This document shows, piece after piece, positions 28,897 through 40,429 of a stretch of DNA of 64,000 nt. Source of the stretch: Azorinus chamasolen (taxonomy: Eukaryota; Mollusca; Bivalvia; Cardiida; Solecurtidae); assembly GCA_963576725.1 (NCBI GenBank), contig OY755244.1, positions 33,879,446 through 33,943,445 of the forward strand, read 5' to 3'. Below the pieces are notes generated by a model. That model was not told the origin of the DNA and did not search any database. It saw nothing but the letters and a program-made list of their open reading frames with translations. How positions within the stretch are numbered: the stretch's first letter is position 1; the number at the start of each line of letters is the position of its first letter. Made by a program: the position numbers and the translations under genes.

Positions 28897-29599
28897 TCTC
28901 AAGTATTGTAGGCACAACTGTGATAAGGCGGGCTACCATCAAAGAGGATCAATGTATAATTGCATAACTTTATCTCTTATGGCTATGGACCCTGACTGGA
29001 CACTGCAGACGCACAGCTAGATACTGTGTATATAGGGGGGTCACTTATATAAGGAGCTTTGAAATGCCTTTAAGGGAGTTATTCCCCATTGTTACTTTTC
29101 AGAAGCAATTTGTTGTCTGGAGCATAACTTCTCAAGCATTGTAGGTACAACGGTGAAGCTTTATATATGGATAGAGGGCGATGAGAAGATGTGCAGTCAC
29201 CAAGGAATATAACTCTAAATTCAATTTTGAGGGATTTATTCCCCTTCATTACTTTTCTTAAGTATTTTTGTCTAGAGCATAACTTCTTAAGTACTACTTC
29301 TACATTTCTTCAGCATTGAACCCCAAATTTAATATATGCATTAATAATGGTGTGTAGATGTGTCCGACATAATTTTGATGTGAGTCATTCCTTGTCTGGA
29401 CTTTAAAAAATCCCTTTCCACAAGTGTGGATAAAAGGATTATTGACCTTTTATATGAAGTCATTGGATCTTTTGACAAGTTGGTGGGTAGGTGTATCATT
29501 CACCTTTAGTGATAGTTCTAGTTGTTATTGATATTCATTAATTTAATGTTTACAATAGCCAGTGAATTTGGGACTAAAATTTACGTCCATTTAAGAAAT

Positions 29600-29695
29600 T
29601 TTAGAATTCTAGATTATTCCTTAACCAAACAGAGCAGGCTCTGATCAGATGGATCCTACAGGAACCATCTAATCTTGGTTTGCTCTGTCAGCAAA
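29600..29695. mobile_element. piggyBac-like MITE A core fragment
   Basis: Only the palindromic core remains (AGCAGGCTCTGATCAGATGG...CCATCTAATCTTGGTTTGCT); no ends or TTAA are seen. Confidence 0.5.
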
Positions 29696-29730
29696 GGTGC
29701 TTAAATTTGAACATTTTCAACAATAGCTCC

Positions 29731-29828
29731 TTTATTTCTCACCTAACCCTATACTGTGACCACTCTTTAGAATCGTCTCTTCGAGACAATTCTAAAGAGT
29801 GGTCACAGTAGTGGGTTTAGTGGGGAAA
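29731..29828. mobile_element. Palindromic MITE (GACCACTCTTTAG family)
   Basis: Hairpin arm ACCCTATACTGTGACCACTC...GAATCGTCTC and complement, ends TTATTTCTCACC...GTGGGGAAATGA. More diverged than the copies at 61-63 kb. Confidence 0.8.
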
Positions 29829-30140
29829 TGACTATTTTAGTATTTGTGTACGCTCCATTATCTGTGGCTCTGGGTGTGAAAAGGCATCTGATAAAGATTT
29901 AACCTTTCTACACTGACTGCTTTTTGCAGTTTAATAGTAGAATTCGACATCCTTTTCTTGTATTGATTCTGTCGATGAATATTAATGAGCTGATACAATA
30001 TTAATAAATATTAAACAGAAAATTTTCAAAAAGGGTTTTGAAAGCAGCCACCTGCTCTTATATACTCCAATGTGTCTTCAATGTATGGTCACTATAGGCA
30101 AGTTTTTCTGTACGCTGTTTGCAACCCTGAAGACCTTTGA

Positions 30141-30332
30141 CCCATTCCCTCATATTGACGCCTTTTGACACCTCTGTAAAAGTCACTTTTTGAAACCATT
30201 GATATAAACGGCTCCTCTGGAGCAAATGCTCTATTCATTACATTCAGGTTTCAAGACTACACAATTCTAAACTCCTTGTTTGCAGATTTATTCAAAGAAG
30301 TTGAATCTAGAAATAGCCTATGAGGTAATGGG
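30141..30332. mobile_element. piggyBac-like MITE B
   Basis: Ends CCCATTCCCTCATATTGACG...ATGAGGTAATGG, TTAA at the right (30333-30336), TTGA at the left. The hairpin core is diverged on the left arm. Confidence 0.8.
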
Positions 30333-30554
30333 TTAATATTAGTTTATTTGAGGATTCTTGTTTGTTCTTCTTTGGATTATATTATTATGTACAATGTACC
30401 TATATATTTTGTTAACCTTTTTAATGCTGAATTGTTAAATGGACCATTCCAAATTTCAAATAGGTCAAGCTTAGCATGAATAATTAGGTAGTGTAACAAT
30501 AAACAGTACAGACCCTGATGAGAGGACTCCTCTGGGAGCCCTGTGATCTGCATC

Positions 30555-31200
30555 TACACTAAATTTTAGTTTTTCTGGACTTTTATTCTAAACCCTTGCA
30601 AATATTGATGTGATATTTGGTATGTATCTTTATTGTAATGCGTTACAGTTCAAGTTTTAATTTGTTTATGCTATTTTGATTTTTTCATAGAAATACAGCA
30701 GTTTGACTAAGAAAATTTTGGAAATTTCAGGTTTTTCGGAGTTTCTTTCTAAACCGTAGAAGATATTGTAGTGATATTTGGTATGTGGCTTTATTTTAAT
30801 GATTTACAGATTAAGTGTAAATTTTGTTACGCTACCATTATTTTTCACGGAATTACAGCAGTTGCACTAAGAAAATTTTGGGAAAGTTTAGGTTTTACGC
30901 ACTTTTTTCTAAACCCTAGCTGATATTGATGTATTTTTATATTTGATATGTACCTTTATTACACTGAGTTACAGATCAAGTTTGAATTTTGTTACACATC
31001 ATTGATTTTTTACGGAATTTCAGCGGTTTAACTCAGAATTTTCAGGAAATTTTAGGTTTTCCGGATTTTTTTCTAAACCCTAACAGATATTGGGGTGATT
31101 ATTTGGTATGTAGCTTTATTATATTTACTTACAGATCAAGGTTGAATTTTGTTTAGCTACATTGTATTTTCCAGAATTACAGAAGCTGGAATTAAAATTC
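30555..31200 (+). repeat. ~160-bp tandem array, four units
   Basis: Units start near 30575, 30738, 30898 and 31062 with TTCTAAACC, followed by GATATTTGGTATGT, a TTACAGATCAAG block and GAATTACAGCAGTTT. This looks like the array of a Helentron-like element, but neither terminal hairpin nor a CTCTTGTT end is seen. Confidence 0.75.
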
Positions 31201-31266
31201 AGCTGGTAGTATGGCACTGCTTTCAATGCTCCCATTACTTGTTGTTTTGGAATTGTTCAATGTTAA

Positions 31267-31484
31267 CCCTTTACTCTGTAGATACACTTTTGACACATTT
31301 GCAACAGAGTTGACATATCAGATGACACCATCTGCTCAGGGTCGGCTCAGTTTGCTTATGATATAATGTGGATTTGATTCTACAGTTTATGCCATGGTCA
31401 CAATCCTATGTTAACAATGACATTATAAAATTTAATAGTATTCCTGATGCCATTATTTCTCACATGCATTCATGAAGTAAAGGG
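31267..31484. mobile_element. piggyBac-like MITE A
   Basis: TTAA at 31263-31266 and 31485-31488; ends CCCTTTACTCTGTAG...GAAGTAAAGGG; internal block ATTATTTCTCACATGCATTC resembles the unit of the satellite at 43.8-44.4 kb. Confidence 0.82.
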
Positions 31485-31604
31485 TTAACAAAACAGTCTC
31501 AACATCAGATTTGCCCCAAGTTCATATATTTCAATGTGAGTATTTTTATTTCACGCTGAAGATATTTATATAATTTTTGGATTGTGTGTTTATATGAACT
31601 TTAA

Positions 31605-31846
31605 CCCTTCGCTTGCTAATCACGTCAATATACGTACATGTAAATAATGAAGACCCAGATGAGACAGCTCCTGCAGGAGCTGTCTCATCAGGGTCTGCAC
31701 TATTTACAAGTTGATTGTGCTGCCAGTGCACTCCACAGCAGTGATTGCCCAGCGAAATGCTTGTACACAGTGGAGATATATGTAATTATACAACAGGGCA
31801 TGGGTAAAGAAGGAGAACCGTATTTTAAAATTCAGCAAGCGAAGGA
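31605..31846. mobile_element. piggyBac-like MITE H, copy 1 (242 bp)
   Basis: TTAA at 31601-31604 and 31847-31850; ends CCCTTCGCTTGC...GCAAGCGAAGGA. A perfect palindrome GACAGCTCCTGCAGGAGCTG lies in the centre. The second copy at 43026-43267 has the same length and only scattered differences, so the family moved recently. The open frames of 61 and 67 codons here are MITE sequence. Confidence 0.92.
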
Positions 31847-31910
31847 TTAAAAAGATGTGACTTGAATCATAGTGTATATAGCAACATTCCTATGGTATGT
31901 GACTTTTTAG

Positions 31911-34900
31911 TTCACCTGAGACAAAGGCTCAGGATGAGCTATTGTGATCGCAATCCGTCCGCCGTCCGGCCACATTTTCAAACGACATCTCCTCTGAAAC
32001 TGCTGACCCGATTTTAACCAAATATTGTCAGAAGCATCAGTGGCTAGGGGGAATGAAATGATGGTCACATTATGACCCCCGGACCAAAAATGGCCCCGAC
32101 CAAGGGCTTATCAGTTTTTCATAGGAAATTTTTTAAAAATCTTCTTCTCTGAAACTGTAAGGCGTAGACCTTTGATATTTGGTATGTAGCATGATATAAC
32201 GGTCCTCTACAAAGATTGTTCAAATTATGACCCCCGGGCAAAATATGGCCCCGCCCAAGGGCTTATCAGTTTTTCATAGGAAAATCTTTAAAAATCTTCT
32301 TCACTAAAACTGTAAGGCCTAGACCTTTGATATTTAGTATGTAGCATGATCTTATGGTCCTCTACAAAATTCTTTAAATTATGACCCCGGGCCCTGCCCA
32401 AGGGCTTATCAGTTTTTCATAGGAAAATCTTTAAGAAATTTCTTCTCTGAATCTGTAAGGCCTAGACCTTTGATATCTGCTATGTAGCATGCTCTAATGG
32501 TCATCTACAAAAAATCTTCAAATTATGACCCCTGGGCCAAAAATGGCCCCGCCCAAGGGCTTATCAGTTTTTCATAGGAAAATCTTTAAAAATCTTCTTC
32601 ACTAAAACTGTATGGCCTAGACCTTTGATATTTAGTATGTAGCATGATCTTATGGTCCTCTACAAAAATTCTTCAAATTGTGACCCCGGGCCAAAAATGG
32701 CCCTGCCCAAGGGCTTATCAGTTTTTCATAGGAAAATCTTTAAGAAAGTTCTTCTCTGAAACTGTAAGGCCTAGACCTTTAATATTTGGTATGTAGCATG
32801 ATCTAATGGTCCTCTACAAAAAAATTTCAAATTATGACCCCTGGGCCAAAAATGGCCACGCCCAAGGGCTTATCAGTTTTTCATAGGAAAATCTTTAAAA
32901 ATCTTCTTCTCTGAAACTGTAAGGCCTAGACCTTTGATATTTAGTATGTAGCATATTCTAATGGTCCTCTACCAAAATTCTTCAAATTATGGCCCCCGGG
33001 CGAAAAATGGCCCTACCCAAGGGCTTATCAGTTTTTCATAGGAAAATCTTTAAAAATCTTCTTCTCTGAAAATGTAAGGTCTAGACCTTTGATATTTAGT
33101 ATGTAGCATGATCTAATGGTCCTCTACAAAGATTGTTCAAATTATGATCCCGGGCCAAAAATGGCCCCCACCGTAGGGCTTATCAGTTTTTCATAGGAAA
33201 ATCTTAAAAAATCTTCCTCTCTGAAACTGTAAGGTCTAGACCTTTGATGTTTGGTATGTAGCATGATCTAATGGTCCTCTATAAAGATTGTTCAAATTAT
33301 GACCCCAGACCAAAAACGGCCCCGCCCAAGGGCTAATCAGTTTTTATACGCCCGTTTGAAAAAACGGGACGTATTATGGAATGGCGCTGTCTGTCCGTCT
33401 GGTTGTCTGGTTGTCTGTCCGTCTGTAACATCTCTAACTCAAGTTCCGCTTAGTGGATCCTTCTCAAATTTAGCCACAATGTTTATCTAGACATGCTACA
33501 GTAGCCTACCAAGTCCCGGTTTGTTTATCCAAGGTCAAGGTCACACAATTGGACTTAGAATTTGCGTTTAGCAAAAATGTTAACCGGTCTGTCTGTCTGT
33601 AACATCTCTAACTCAAGTTCCGCTTGGTGGATCCTTCCCAAATTTAACCAAAATGTTTATCTAGACATGCTACAGTAGCCTGCCAAGTCCCGGCTCATTT
33701 ATCCAAGGTCAAGGTCGCTTAATTGGACTTAGAATTTGCGTTTAGCATTTGCGTTAAGCAAAAATGTTAACCTCAATTTATGTGGAACAAGTCCACTTAT
33801 TTACATAACACTTTGTGATAAAGCTTTGAAACTTGGAATACTTGTTCACCATCACAACCTTCACCTGTAGGCAAGAGTAAATAACTCTGTCAAGCATTTT
33901 GACTGAATTATGCCCCTTTTTAACTTAGAATTTTTGGTTAAGGCTTTGTTAAAGTCCATTTATTTACATAACCCTTTGAGATAAAGCTTTTAAACTTAGA
34001 ACACTTGTTCACCGTCACAACCTTCACCTGTAGGCAAGAGAAAATAACTCTGTCAAGCATTTTGACCGAATTATGCCCCTTTTTAACTTAGAATGTTTGG
34101 TTAAGGCTTTGTTAAAGTCCATTTACTTACATAACCCTTTGAGATAAAGCTTTTAAACTTGGAACACTTGTTCACCATCACAATCTTAACCTGTAGGCAA
34201 GAGTACATAACTCTTTCAAGCATTTTGACAGAATTATGCCCCCTTTTAACTTAAAAATGTTGGTTAAAGTTTTGGTTAAAGTCCACTTATTTACATAACC
34301 CTTTTAGATTAAGCTTTTAAACTTGGAACACTTGCTCACCATCATACGCTTTACCTGTAGGCAAGAGTACATAACGCTGTCTAACATTTTGACATAATTA
34401 TGACGCATTTTAGCTTGGAATTTTTGGTTAAAGTCCACTTATTTACATAATCCTTTCAGATAAAGCTTTTAAACTTGAAACATTTGTTCACCATCACAAG
34501 CTTCATCTTCATCTCAAGCATTTAGACACAATTATGGCACTTTTTAATTTAGAATTTTCGGTTATGGTTTTTTGTTAAAGTATGCCTATTTACAACCTTG
34601 AAACTTGGTCGCAAATACGTTAACCCCAATTTATGTTGAACAAAACCTCGACGGGCGTATATTGTGTCCACTGGCACTCTTGTTCATAGGATAATCTCTA
34701 AAAATCTTCTGAAACTGTAAGGCCTAGACCTTTGATGTTTGGTATGTAACATGATCTAATGGTCCTCTACAAATATGTAGCTTTGGCTTGTGGTCCTCTG
34801 CCAAGAGTGTTCAACTTACGACCTTGACCTCTGGGCGAAACTTGGGGCTTATCAGTTTTTTTATGGGAAAAATATAAAATAAAATATAAAAAAATATTAA

Positions 34901-35062
34901 TTTTCTCTGAAACCATAAGGCCTAGACCTTTAATTAATGGCATACTGCTTTGCCTTTTGGAACTCTACCAAGGTTGTACAAATGATGACTTCTTGGTCAA
35001 AAATGGCCCTGCCCCTGGGTTATCTCAAGTGAGCGCTTCAGGGCCTCATGGCCCTCTTATGT
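31911..35062 (+). mobile_element. Outer Helentron-associated-like element, ~153-bp array
   Basis: 5' hairpin AGTTCACCTGAGACAAAGGC and complement, then GTCCGCCGTCCGGCC. About eight units of ~153 bp follow, each with CTGAAACTGTAAGGCCTAGA, TTGATATTTGGTATGTAGCA, AATGGTCCTCTACAAA, GGCCAAAAATGGCCCCGCCC and CTTATCAGTTTTTCATAGGA. It is interrupted at ~33347 by another element and resumes at ~34685, ending CAAGTGAGCGCTTCAGGGCC and GGCCCTCTTAT. Same family as 26859-28352. Confidence 0.85.
33347..34684 (+). mobile_element. Inner Helentron-associated-like element (ACGCCCGTTT family)
   Basis: It begins ATACGCCCGTTTGAAAAAAC with its short hairpin GGGACGTATTATGG, carries two diverged copies of a unit with CATCTCTAACTCAAGTTCCG, then five ~165-bp units with CTTCACCTGTAGGCAAGAG and TGAATTATGCCCCTTTTTAA, and ends GACGGGCGTATATTGTG...CACTCTTGTT. 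TACGCCCGT and GACGGGCGTA are the subterminal inverted repeats. It splits the outer array between CAGTTTTT and CATAGGATAA, the expected T-rich Helentron target. The array is the reverse of that at 12.0-12.6 kb. Confidence 0.88.
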
Positions 35063-35600
35063 TAGTGAAGTGACATTTATTGTTTTGGATATTTTTATGT
35101 AACACTATTTAATTGTTAGTGGGTAGCGTACCATTTCATTTTAATTCACCCACAGACCTACGGGTCATGTTTGGAATTTTTATTCACGCACGATTGAATA
35201 CAATGATGTGAGAAGTTTTTGATTATCTAAGAACCATTACGCTAATGGAACATACCGAAGTTTAATGCACTGGTGATGCTGCTACGCTCACAGGCAATAC
35301 ATGGAGTGATAATGATGTCGACTGGAATGGTCGTATCAGCAGATGTAATGGCAAAATTGTTTCGTATAGATTGGCTAGGATATACAACCTTGTGACTGTG
35401 TTAGATTGGGGTCCATTCAGTGAAATAAAAGAGCTGATTAATGTGCCTAAATCGTCCAGCTCTCGACTTGATATTAACTCGTCCGTGTGAACGCCCATAA
35501 GAACGCTTCTAGCATGACATTCTGTCTTCTGTCGTAGCACAGATTCAGGCAGACTTAGTTCTTAGTTAAATTGAAGCAGGAGAATTAGTGCCTGACTGAC
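35063..35600. other. No gene supported
   Basis: AT-rich sequence between a Helentron-like end and the decayed LINE. The 92-codon minus-strand frame at 35262-35540 has no motif. The part near 35300-35600 may be 5' leader of the LINE. Confidence 0.4.
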
Positions 35601-37054
35601 ACATTCTCCAGCAAAATAACTGCTGTGAAGAAAAGCATCAACTCGATACAGAAAGAACCGCGTGAGAGTATTCAGAAGTTACACGAATTGTTAACAGCGA
35701 ATACTAAGGCCTTAGACAGACTTTCGGACAGTAAAAGTTCTGCGTTATCTAAGTTGAGAAGTGACATAAAGCTCGTTAAAGCGGAAATGGCGAAAAAATC
35801 AGCCGTATAATGGAGAAAATAGAAACTCAATCAAATCTTGCTAACAGGGGACTGAATGGTATTGAAGGCAAAATGAAATGTGTATCTGACAACAGTAACA
35901 AGAAGAATTCAGTTTCAGCAGTGCCAGCCTACAGAAAGGAACCAGCCCTCTGATGGTAAGCTTGAGCACGAGCAGGGCAAGCTCTACCGCACTGTGACTG
36001 AAGATGGCACCAGATTTGTCAGAGGAAAGAGTTGGATCCAACGTAACAGGACTTACAGCGAAGTAATACAAGGACATCATCAGAAAGAATCTGAAAGTGT
36101 AAGCATAAGTGGTACACCATTTGAGGCTGAGCCTACATGTACTCAAAGTGAACACCAAATAGAGACTGAAAGTACACATACTTATCGTGCGAATCAGATA
36201 GAGATTGAAAGCATACAGAGTCTGAACGTGTGAATAGTACTCACAGCACCCAGCAGAGTTCCATAGGTAGTTATACCCAGGATACTGAAGGAAAGGGTAT
36301 ACTGAATAGTGTGAATAATAGAAGAAATGCTACTGGACAGACAGGTCTACACAATTGTTCGGCCAATTGGTCTGAGTTTGAGGATTTTATCTGACATGTG
36401 CACAAAAAGACAAGACACGTTTACGTAGGTAGATTTACCCCAGGCATTACAGTGGAGTGTATTAAGCACTACATAGAAGGAAACGGAGGGCCTATAGTTG
36501 ACAAAATTGAAATATTTCGCCCCGACATGGTAATGACGTGCTTCTGAGAGTCAGTGTGTGTTACCTGAGCCCAAATTTGGGACAGACAATATTAGATGTC
36601 ACCCATGGTATTCTAAAAACGGTTACATAGGGCATGTGCGCTCGAATAATAAGGGTCATGCTCTTGCAGTCTGGCAGGCATCACACTTCATTATAACTTA
36701 AAATCATAGCTATAGGGACACTGATTTTATTTGCCCAATTGCTTAGAAAACTATGAACGTTCTACCCTGTGCATGATACGTTTTATATCTTATGACTTGT
36801 TTAAATATTTGTACATGTACATGGAATGCTAGTGGACTTATGTCCAGTACTTTTTATCTTAGCAATTTGGTAGTTACAAGTGATATTAATATATATCTGA
36901 TTATTGGCTGTATAGTCATGATTTACACTTTTTGAATTCCCTTCAAAAGGATTTTAATGGATTTGGCAAATCTGATGCTTCTCTCCTGTAACCTAGTAAT
37001 AGATGTGTGGGTAAGGTTGGGGTAGCTTTAATTTGGCATAGAAGCCTAAATGAT

Positions 37055-37225
37055 CAGGGTCCATGCTTATAAAGCTTTTAGTTGAGTCTGAGTTTCGTTC
37101 TCAAGCTTTTGATTGGTCAGATTTGAGTTCTCAAGCTTTTGATTGGTCAGAGGCTCAAATCTGACCAATCAAAGGCTTGAGAACGTACTCAGACTCAACT
37201 AAAAGTTTTATAAGCATGGACCCTG
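37055..37225. mobile_element. 171-bp palindromic MITE (CAGGGTCCATGC family) in the LINE endonuclease
   Basis: Arms CAGGGTCCATGCTTATAAAG and the inverted CTTTTAGTT / AACTAAAAG, GCATGGACCCTG meet near 37145. A direct duplication of CTCAAGCTTTTGATTGGTCA is present on the left arm. No clear target duplication. A half copy is at 26385-26475. Confidence 0.85.
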
Positions 37226-37756
37226 GTATAGCCACTAACTATTGATAACGATAGAATCATGGACATTCAAGTACAGTTATCAAAACACAGTTTTATGTAT
37301 GTATTGCAGGTGTATTTTCCATGTACTAATCAACCTATTGAACGTTACAGGAATTCAATCAGTTTACTGCATGATTGTGTTAATGCATACGCAGACAAAG
37401 GTAGAGTGATAGTTATGGGAGATTTCAATACTCACCTACATGGTAGATCATTTCTTAAATGTAATGACATTTGCAGTCGTTAACTCATTTCGTTTATGGA
37501 AACAAATAATTTTGTAGCTATTGATACGTTACCGTTATGCACGAGTGCACACTCTATGTTTGTATCGTATGACAGTAAACACGAGTATCTTATTGATTAT
37601 ATACTCGTTCCATGTGAATTGAGTGATCTGGTAAATATTTGTTGCATTTTGGATGATAATTGCTTAAATGTTTCATCTCACAGACCAGTTTTGTTTTCAA
37701 TGCGTATTATTACAATGAATTATGATGGCACAGTATACCCATTGTTAAATCTATTA

Positions 37757-37970
37757 TAGTAAAACTCCTCTAATGCGACCACTTAATGAATAAACATGGA
37801 TGTTTCATGAGCAGGTGGTTGCTTAATGCAGGACGAAAGTTATGCAGAAAGCTCTTATAGGAGTGTTCTGCATAACTTTCGTTCTGCATTAAGCTACCAC
37901 CTGCCTTTGCCACTGTGAATTATGCCCTTTTTTGCTGATCCCATTAGAGGGGCTTTACTGTAAATGGAAT
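37757..37970. mobile_element. Mariner/pogo-like MITE D (AGTAAAACCTC family)
   Basis: Ends TAGTAAAACTCCTCTAATGC...TTAGAGGGGCTTTACTG, flanked by TA (37755-37756, 37971-37972). Central palindrome CGAAAGTTATGCAGAAAGC with its complement around CTCTTATAGGAG. Same family as 59397, 61377 and 63725 copies but more diverged. Lies between endonuclease and linker of the decayed LINE. Confidence 0.85.
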
Positions 37971-38932
37971 AGAGTTAGCCAAACAGAGATATTGCAGTAT
38001 GCTCTCTAATTTGTTGTTAAGTAATTTAGACATAGTTAGATTAGGTATTAGCTGGCAGAGTGTAGAACGGCTTTACGCTGGTATTGTTGATTGTATTCAT
38101 AAAATGTCTGAGGTTTATCTCCCTCATAAGTGTTACCCCTCATATCTTAAGCTTTATTGGGACCAATCTTTGATAGATTTACAAGACGAAATGAGTGGAT
38201 GTCCGAAGGGAAACCACACTATCCAGCTTTGCAATATTTTTCTATGTACAAGTCCGCTAAGCGTTAATTTCAGGCTTGTCATAAAAGAAAGGTTAGTGAG
38301 TATTTACGAGAGGTAAATGACCAGATTGACCGAGCGGCTTGGGTAGACTGTGGCTTATTTTGGCGCCTCTTTACTGCAAGAAAAAATAATCAAATCTTTT
38401 AAGCAGGATGTGAAATTAAGTTTAAAGGGTTAACGTTGAGGGATTCTGAGGACATAACGGTCTTTTGGGGACAATATTTTTCAGAATTGTATTCAGAAAC
38501 GGAAACTAATTGTTATAACGACGAGTTCTATGAGCGTATCACCCGTACTATGATGATATTAAACATATGGATATTACTGTAAATGAAAATATTATTGATA
38601 GTGAAATTCTGATCAATTTTATACTTAAACTTAAGCGGGGCAAGATATGTGGATTTTTTTTGCTTCTATAATGAGCATCTGCTTTATGGAGGTTTTACGT
38701 TGCAATTGTATATTATCGCTTTATTTGTATAGGTTGTGATATGTCACAGATGATCTTAAAAAGGGAATTACAGTTACCCTTTATAAAGGGGGAGGTAAAC
38801 CTAAGACGGCCCGAAATCACGTAATCATGCAATCACGTAATCATCTTGTATACTGAAGTTATATGAGTGTTTTGCTTGAACAACTTGAGAATAACTTAAG
38901 CATGTCTGTTCATGGACTTCAGGGTGGGTTTC

Positions 38933-39401
38933 TATGGAACGCCATTCTGCGATGCGAAATGCTAAATGCAAAATCCAATTGTGTAAATTGCTAGGGAAAG
39001 AACCAGAATGTTCCAAATGATGGATGTAAATGACAAATGCTTATTGCTAACTTCATGTTTGCTCTACTAGCATTGAACAGTGCCATTTTTAAAGTGACTG
39101 TAAGTTGTTAGGGAAAGAACCGGAATGATGGATGTAAATGACAAATGCGAAATGTTATTGCTAAATGCTCTACTAGCATTGAACAGTGCCTTTTTTATTG
39201 GTATTTTTTTTCAGAATCACCAATATTAACTTATTTGGACCATACTGTTTATTTAGTTCCTGATTTATTAATCCTTTATTCGAATAAGACAAAAGCATTT
39301 AGCATTTGGCGTTAAGCAACTGGCATTTCGCAATTGGCATTTAGCAACTGGCAAATAATGAGCTGTATTTAGCAATTTGCATGGCAGAATGGCGTTCCAT
39401 A
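38933..39401. mobile_element. 469-bp MITE with TATGGAACGCC ends and 6-bp TSD
   Basis: Perfect ends TATGGAACGCCATTCTGC and, inverted, GCAGAATGGCGTTCCATA. Flanked by GGTTTC (38927-38932 and 39402-39407). Removing it plus one GGTTTC rejoins the LINE reverse-transcriptase frame (LQGG followed by FQSNRG). Internal subrepeats of AAATGCTAAATG / GCATTTAGCAACTGGC fill both sides. Superfamily not assigned. Confidence 0.88.
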
Positions 39402-40010
39402 GGTTTCAGAGTAATAGGGGCTGTATCATAACTTTATTTGTTTTGAGAGAGGCAATTTCACATAGTCGTGAGAATGACAGCACTTTATATGCATGTTTCT
39501 TGGATGTAAAACAGGCCTTTGATGGAGTTTTGCACGATGGCTTGTTTTACAAACTTTACAGGTACGGTTTACCGTTACCGCTATTACACAGTGTAATAGA
39601 GATGCACAGTAATATGTTTAGTTGTGTTTACACATGGGTTTTAGGTCTGACTCGTTCTCAATTTTACAGGGAACTAGACAATGTGATTTATGGTCACCAT
39701 TTCTGTATCTCTGTTACAGGCTTTGTTGAATGAATGTTACCTTGTCTTTGGAGATATCAATATACCGGTAACCCTAGTAAACGTGATATACTGTTTTTTT
39801 CTTGTAAGCAACACAGACAGAGCTATAACAACCTCTTTCTACCTTGGAACTGATATGTTACAGGAGTGCAGACCTACACTTATCTAGGTGTTTTATTCGA
39901 GGGGAATTAAAAATCTCATGCTCTTATTAAAGAATCTTGTAACAAGATAAGGGGTACATTCTTTGGTATGACAAATTACGGTTTTAATGACGACCAGTTG
40001 TAAGCGTACA

Positions 40011-40429
40011 GTCCAACCTGCTGTAAGCAGTCAGTATAGGGAAGTGGCCACTTTGGCCGCTTACAACAGGTGACCGCCTATACCAGGTGCATGTTACCAA
40101 GCATACTTTCGAGTAATTATGACAGACATGTATTATGTGTACAGCAGTTTACTAATCGATATTTATAAAGACCGTTCTGACCTAAAGTGCCCGTAATAAT
40201 CGCAAGTCATATTGAATTAATTGCCTTGTTTGTCGTTCTTCAACCTTTTGTCCCTTATTCATAAGTGCCAGTTCTCTCATTTGAGTAATACACATGCCAG
40301 TGTACATGTAATTCGAATTTGGCTTCAGGGTGAAACTTCTAAACGGTGTAGCCATGTTTGACACGACTGGTTTCCCAAATATTCCATCCCCGAACATTTA
40401 ACTCATATATAGCTTCTTAATAACTTAAG
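40011..40429. other. Possible decayed MITE D and unrecognised sequence
   Basis: 40013-40090 (CAGTCCAACCTGCTGTAAGC...GGCCGCTTACAACAGGTG) is palindrome-like and begins after TA, as MITE D does, but the right end is not clear. The rest to 40429 shows nothing. Confidence 0.4.

Larger units (their letters stand above)
26581..29525 (+). mobile_element. Outer Helentron-associated-like element (ACCCCACCAC family)
   Basis: It begins with the hairpin ACCCCACCACTTGTGGTGGG, followed by GTCCGTCAGTCCGTCGGTCG, and ends near GTTGGTGGGTAGGTGTATCA...GTTCTAGTT, so GGTGGG/CCCACC form subterminal inverted repeats. After an inner element (26859-28352) its own array resumes: about 145-bp units with GTGCAGTCAACAAGGGTTGT, GAGGGAGTTATTCCCCTT and CTTCTCAAGTATTGTAGG between 28410 and 29300. 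One unit is broken by a SINE. A related end (TCACCTTTAG...TTCTAGTTC) recurs at 45430-45460. Confidence 0.75.
35600..40010 (+). pseudogene. Decayed full-length LINE with three MITE insertions
   Basis: Remains follow LINE order. 35625-36720: a first ORF with a coiled-coil-like stretch (residues rich in K/E/L at 35625-35810) and an RRM-like piece (TRHVYVGRFTPGITVECIK at ~36415). 36800-37750: AP endonuclease pieces, with VIVMGDFNTH at ~37405 and SSHRPVLFSM at ~37675. 37975-38330: linker. 38400-40005: reverse transcriptase pieces, with KLKRGKICGF, VTLYKGGGKPKT, YACFLDVKQAFDG (~39490) and TYLGVLFEGN. Stops and frameshifts occur in every part. MITEs interrupt it at 37055-37225, 37757-37970 and 38933-39401. 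It is older than the LINEs at 7.5 and 15.5 kb. The clade is not assigned. Confidence 0.8.

Noticed and set aside
35262..35540. 92-codon minus-strand frame
   Set aside because: Short and without motif, next to a LINE on the opposite strand; probably a chance frame.
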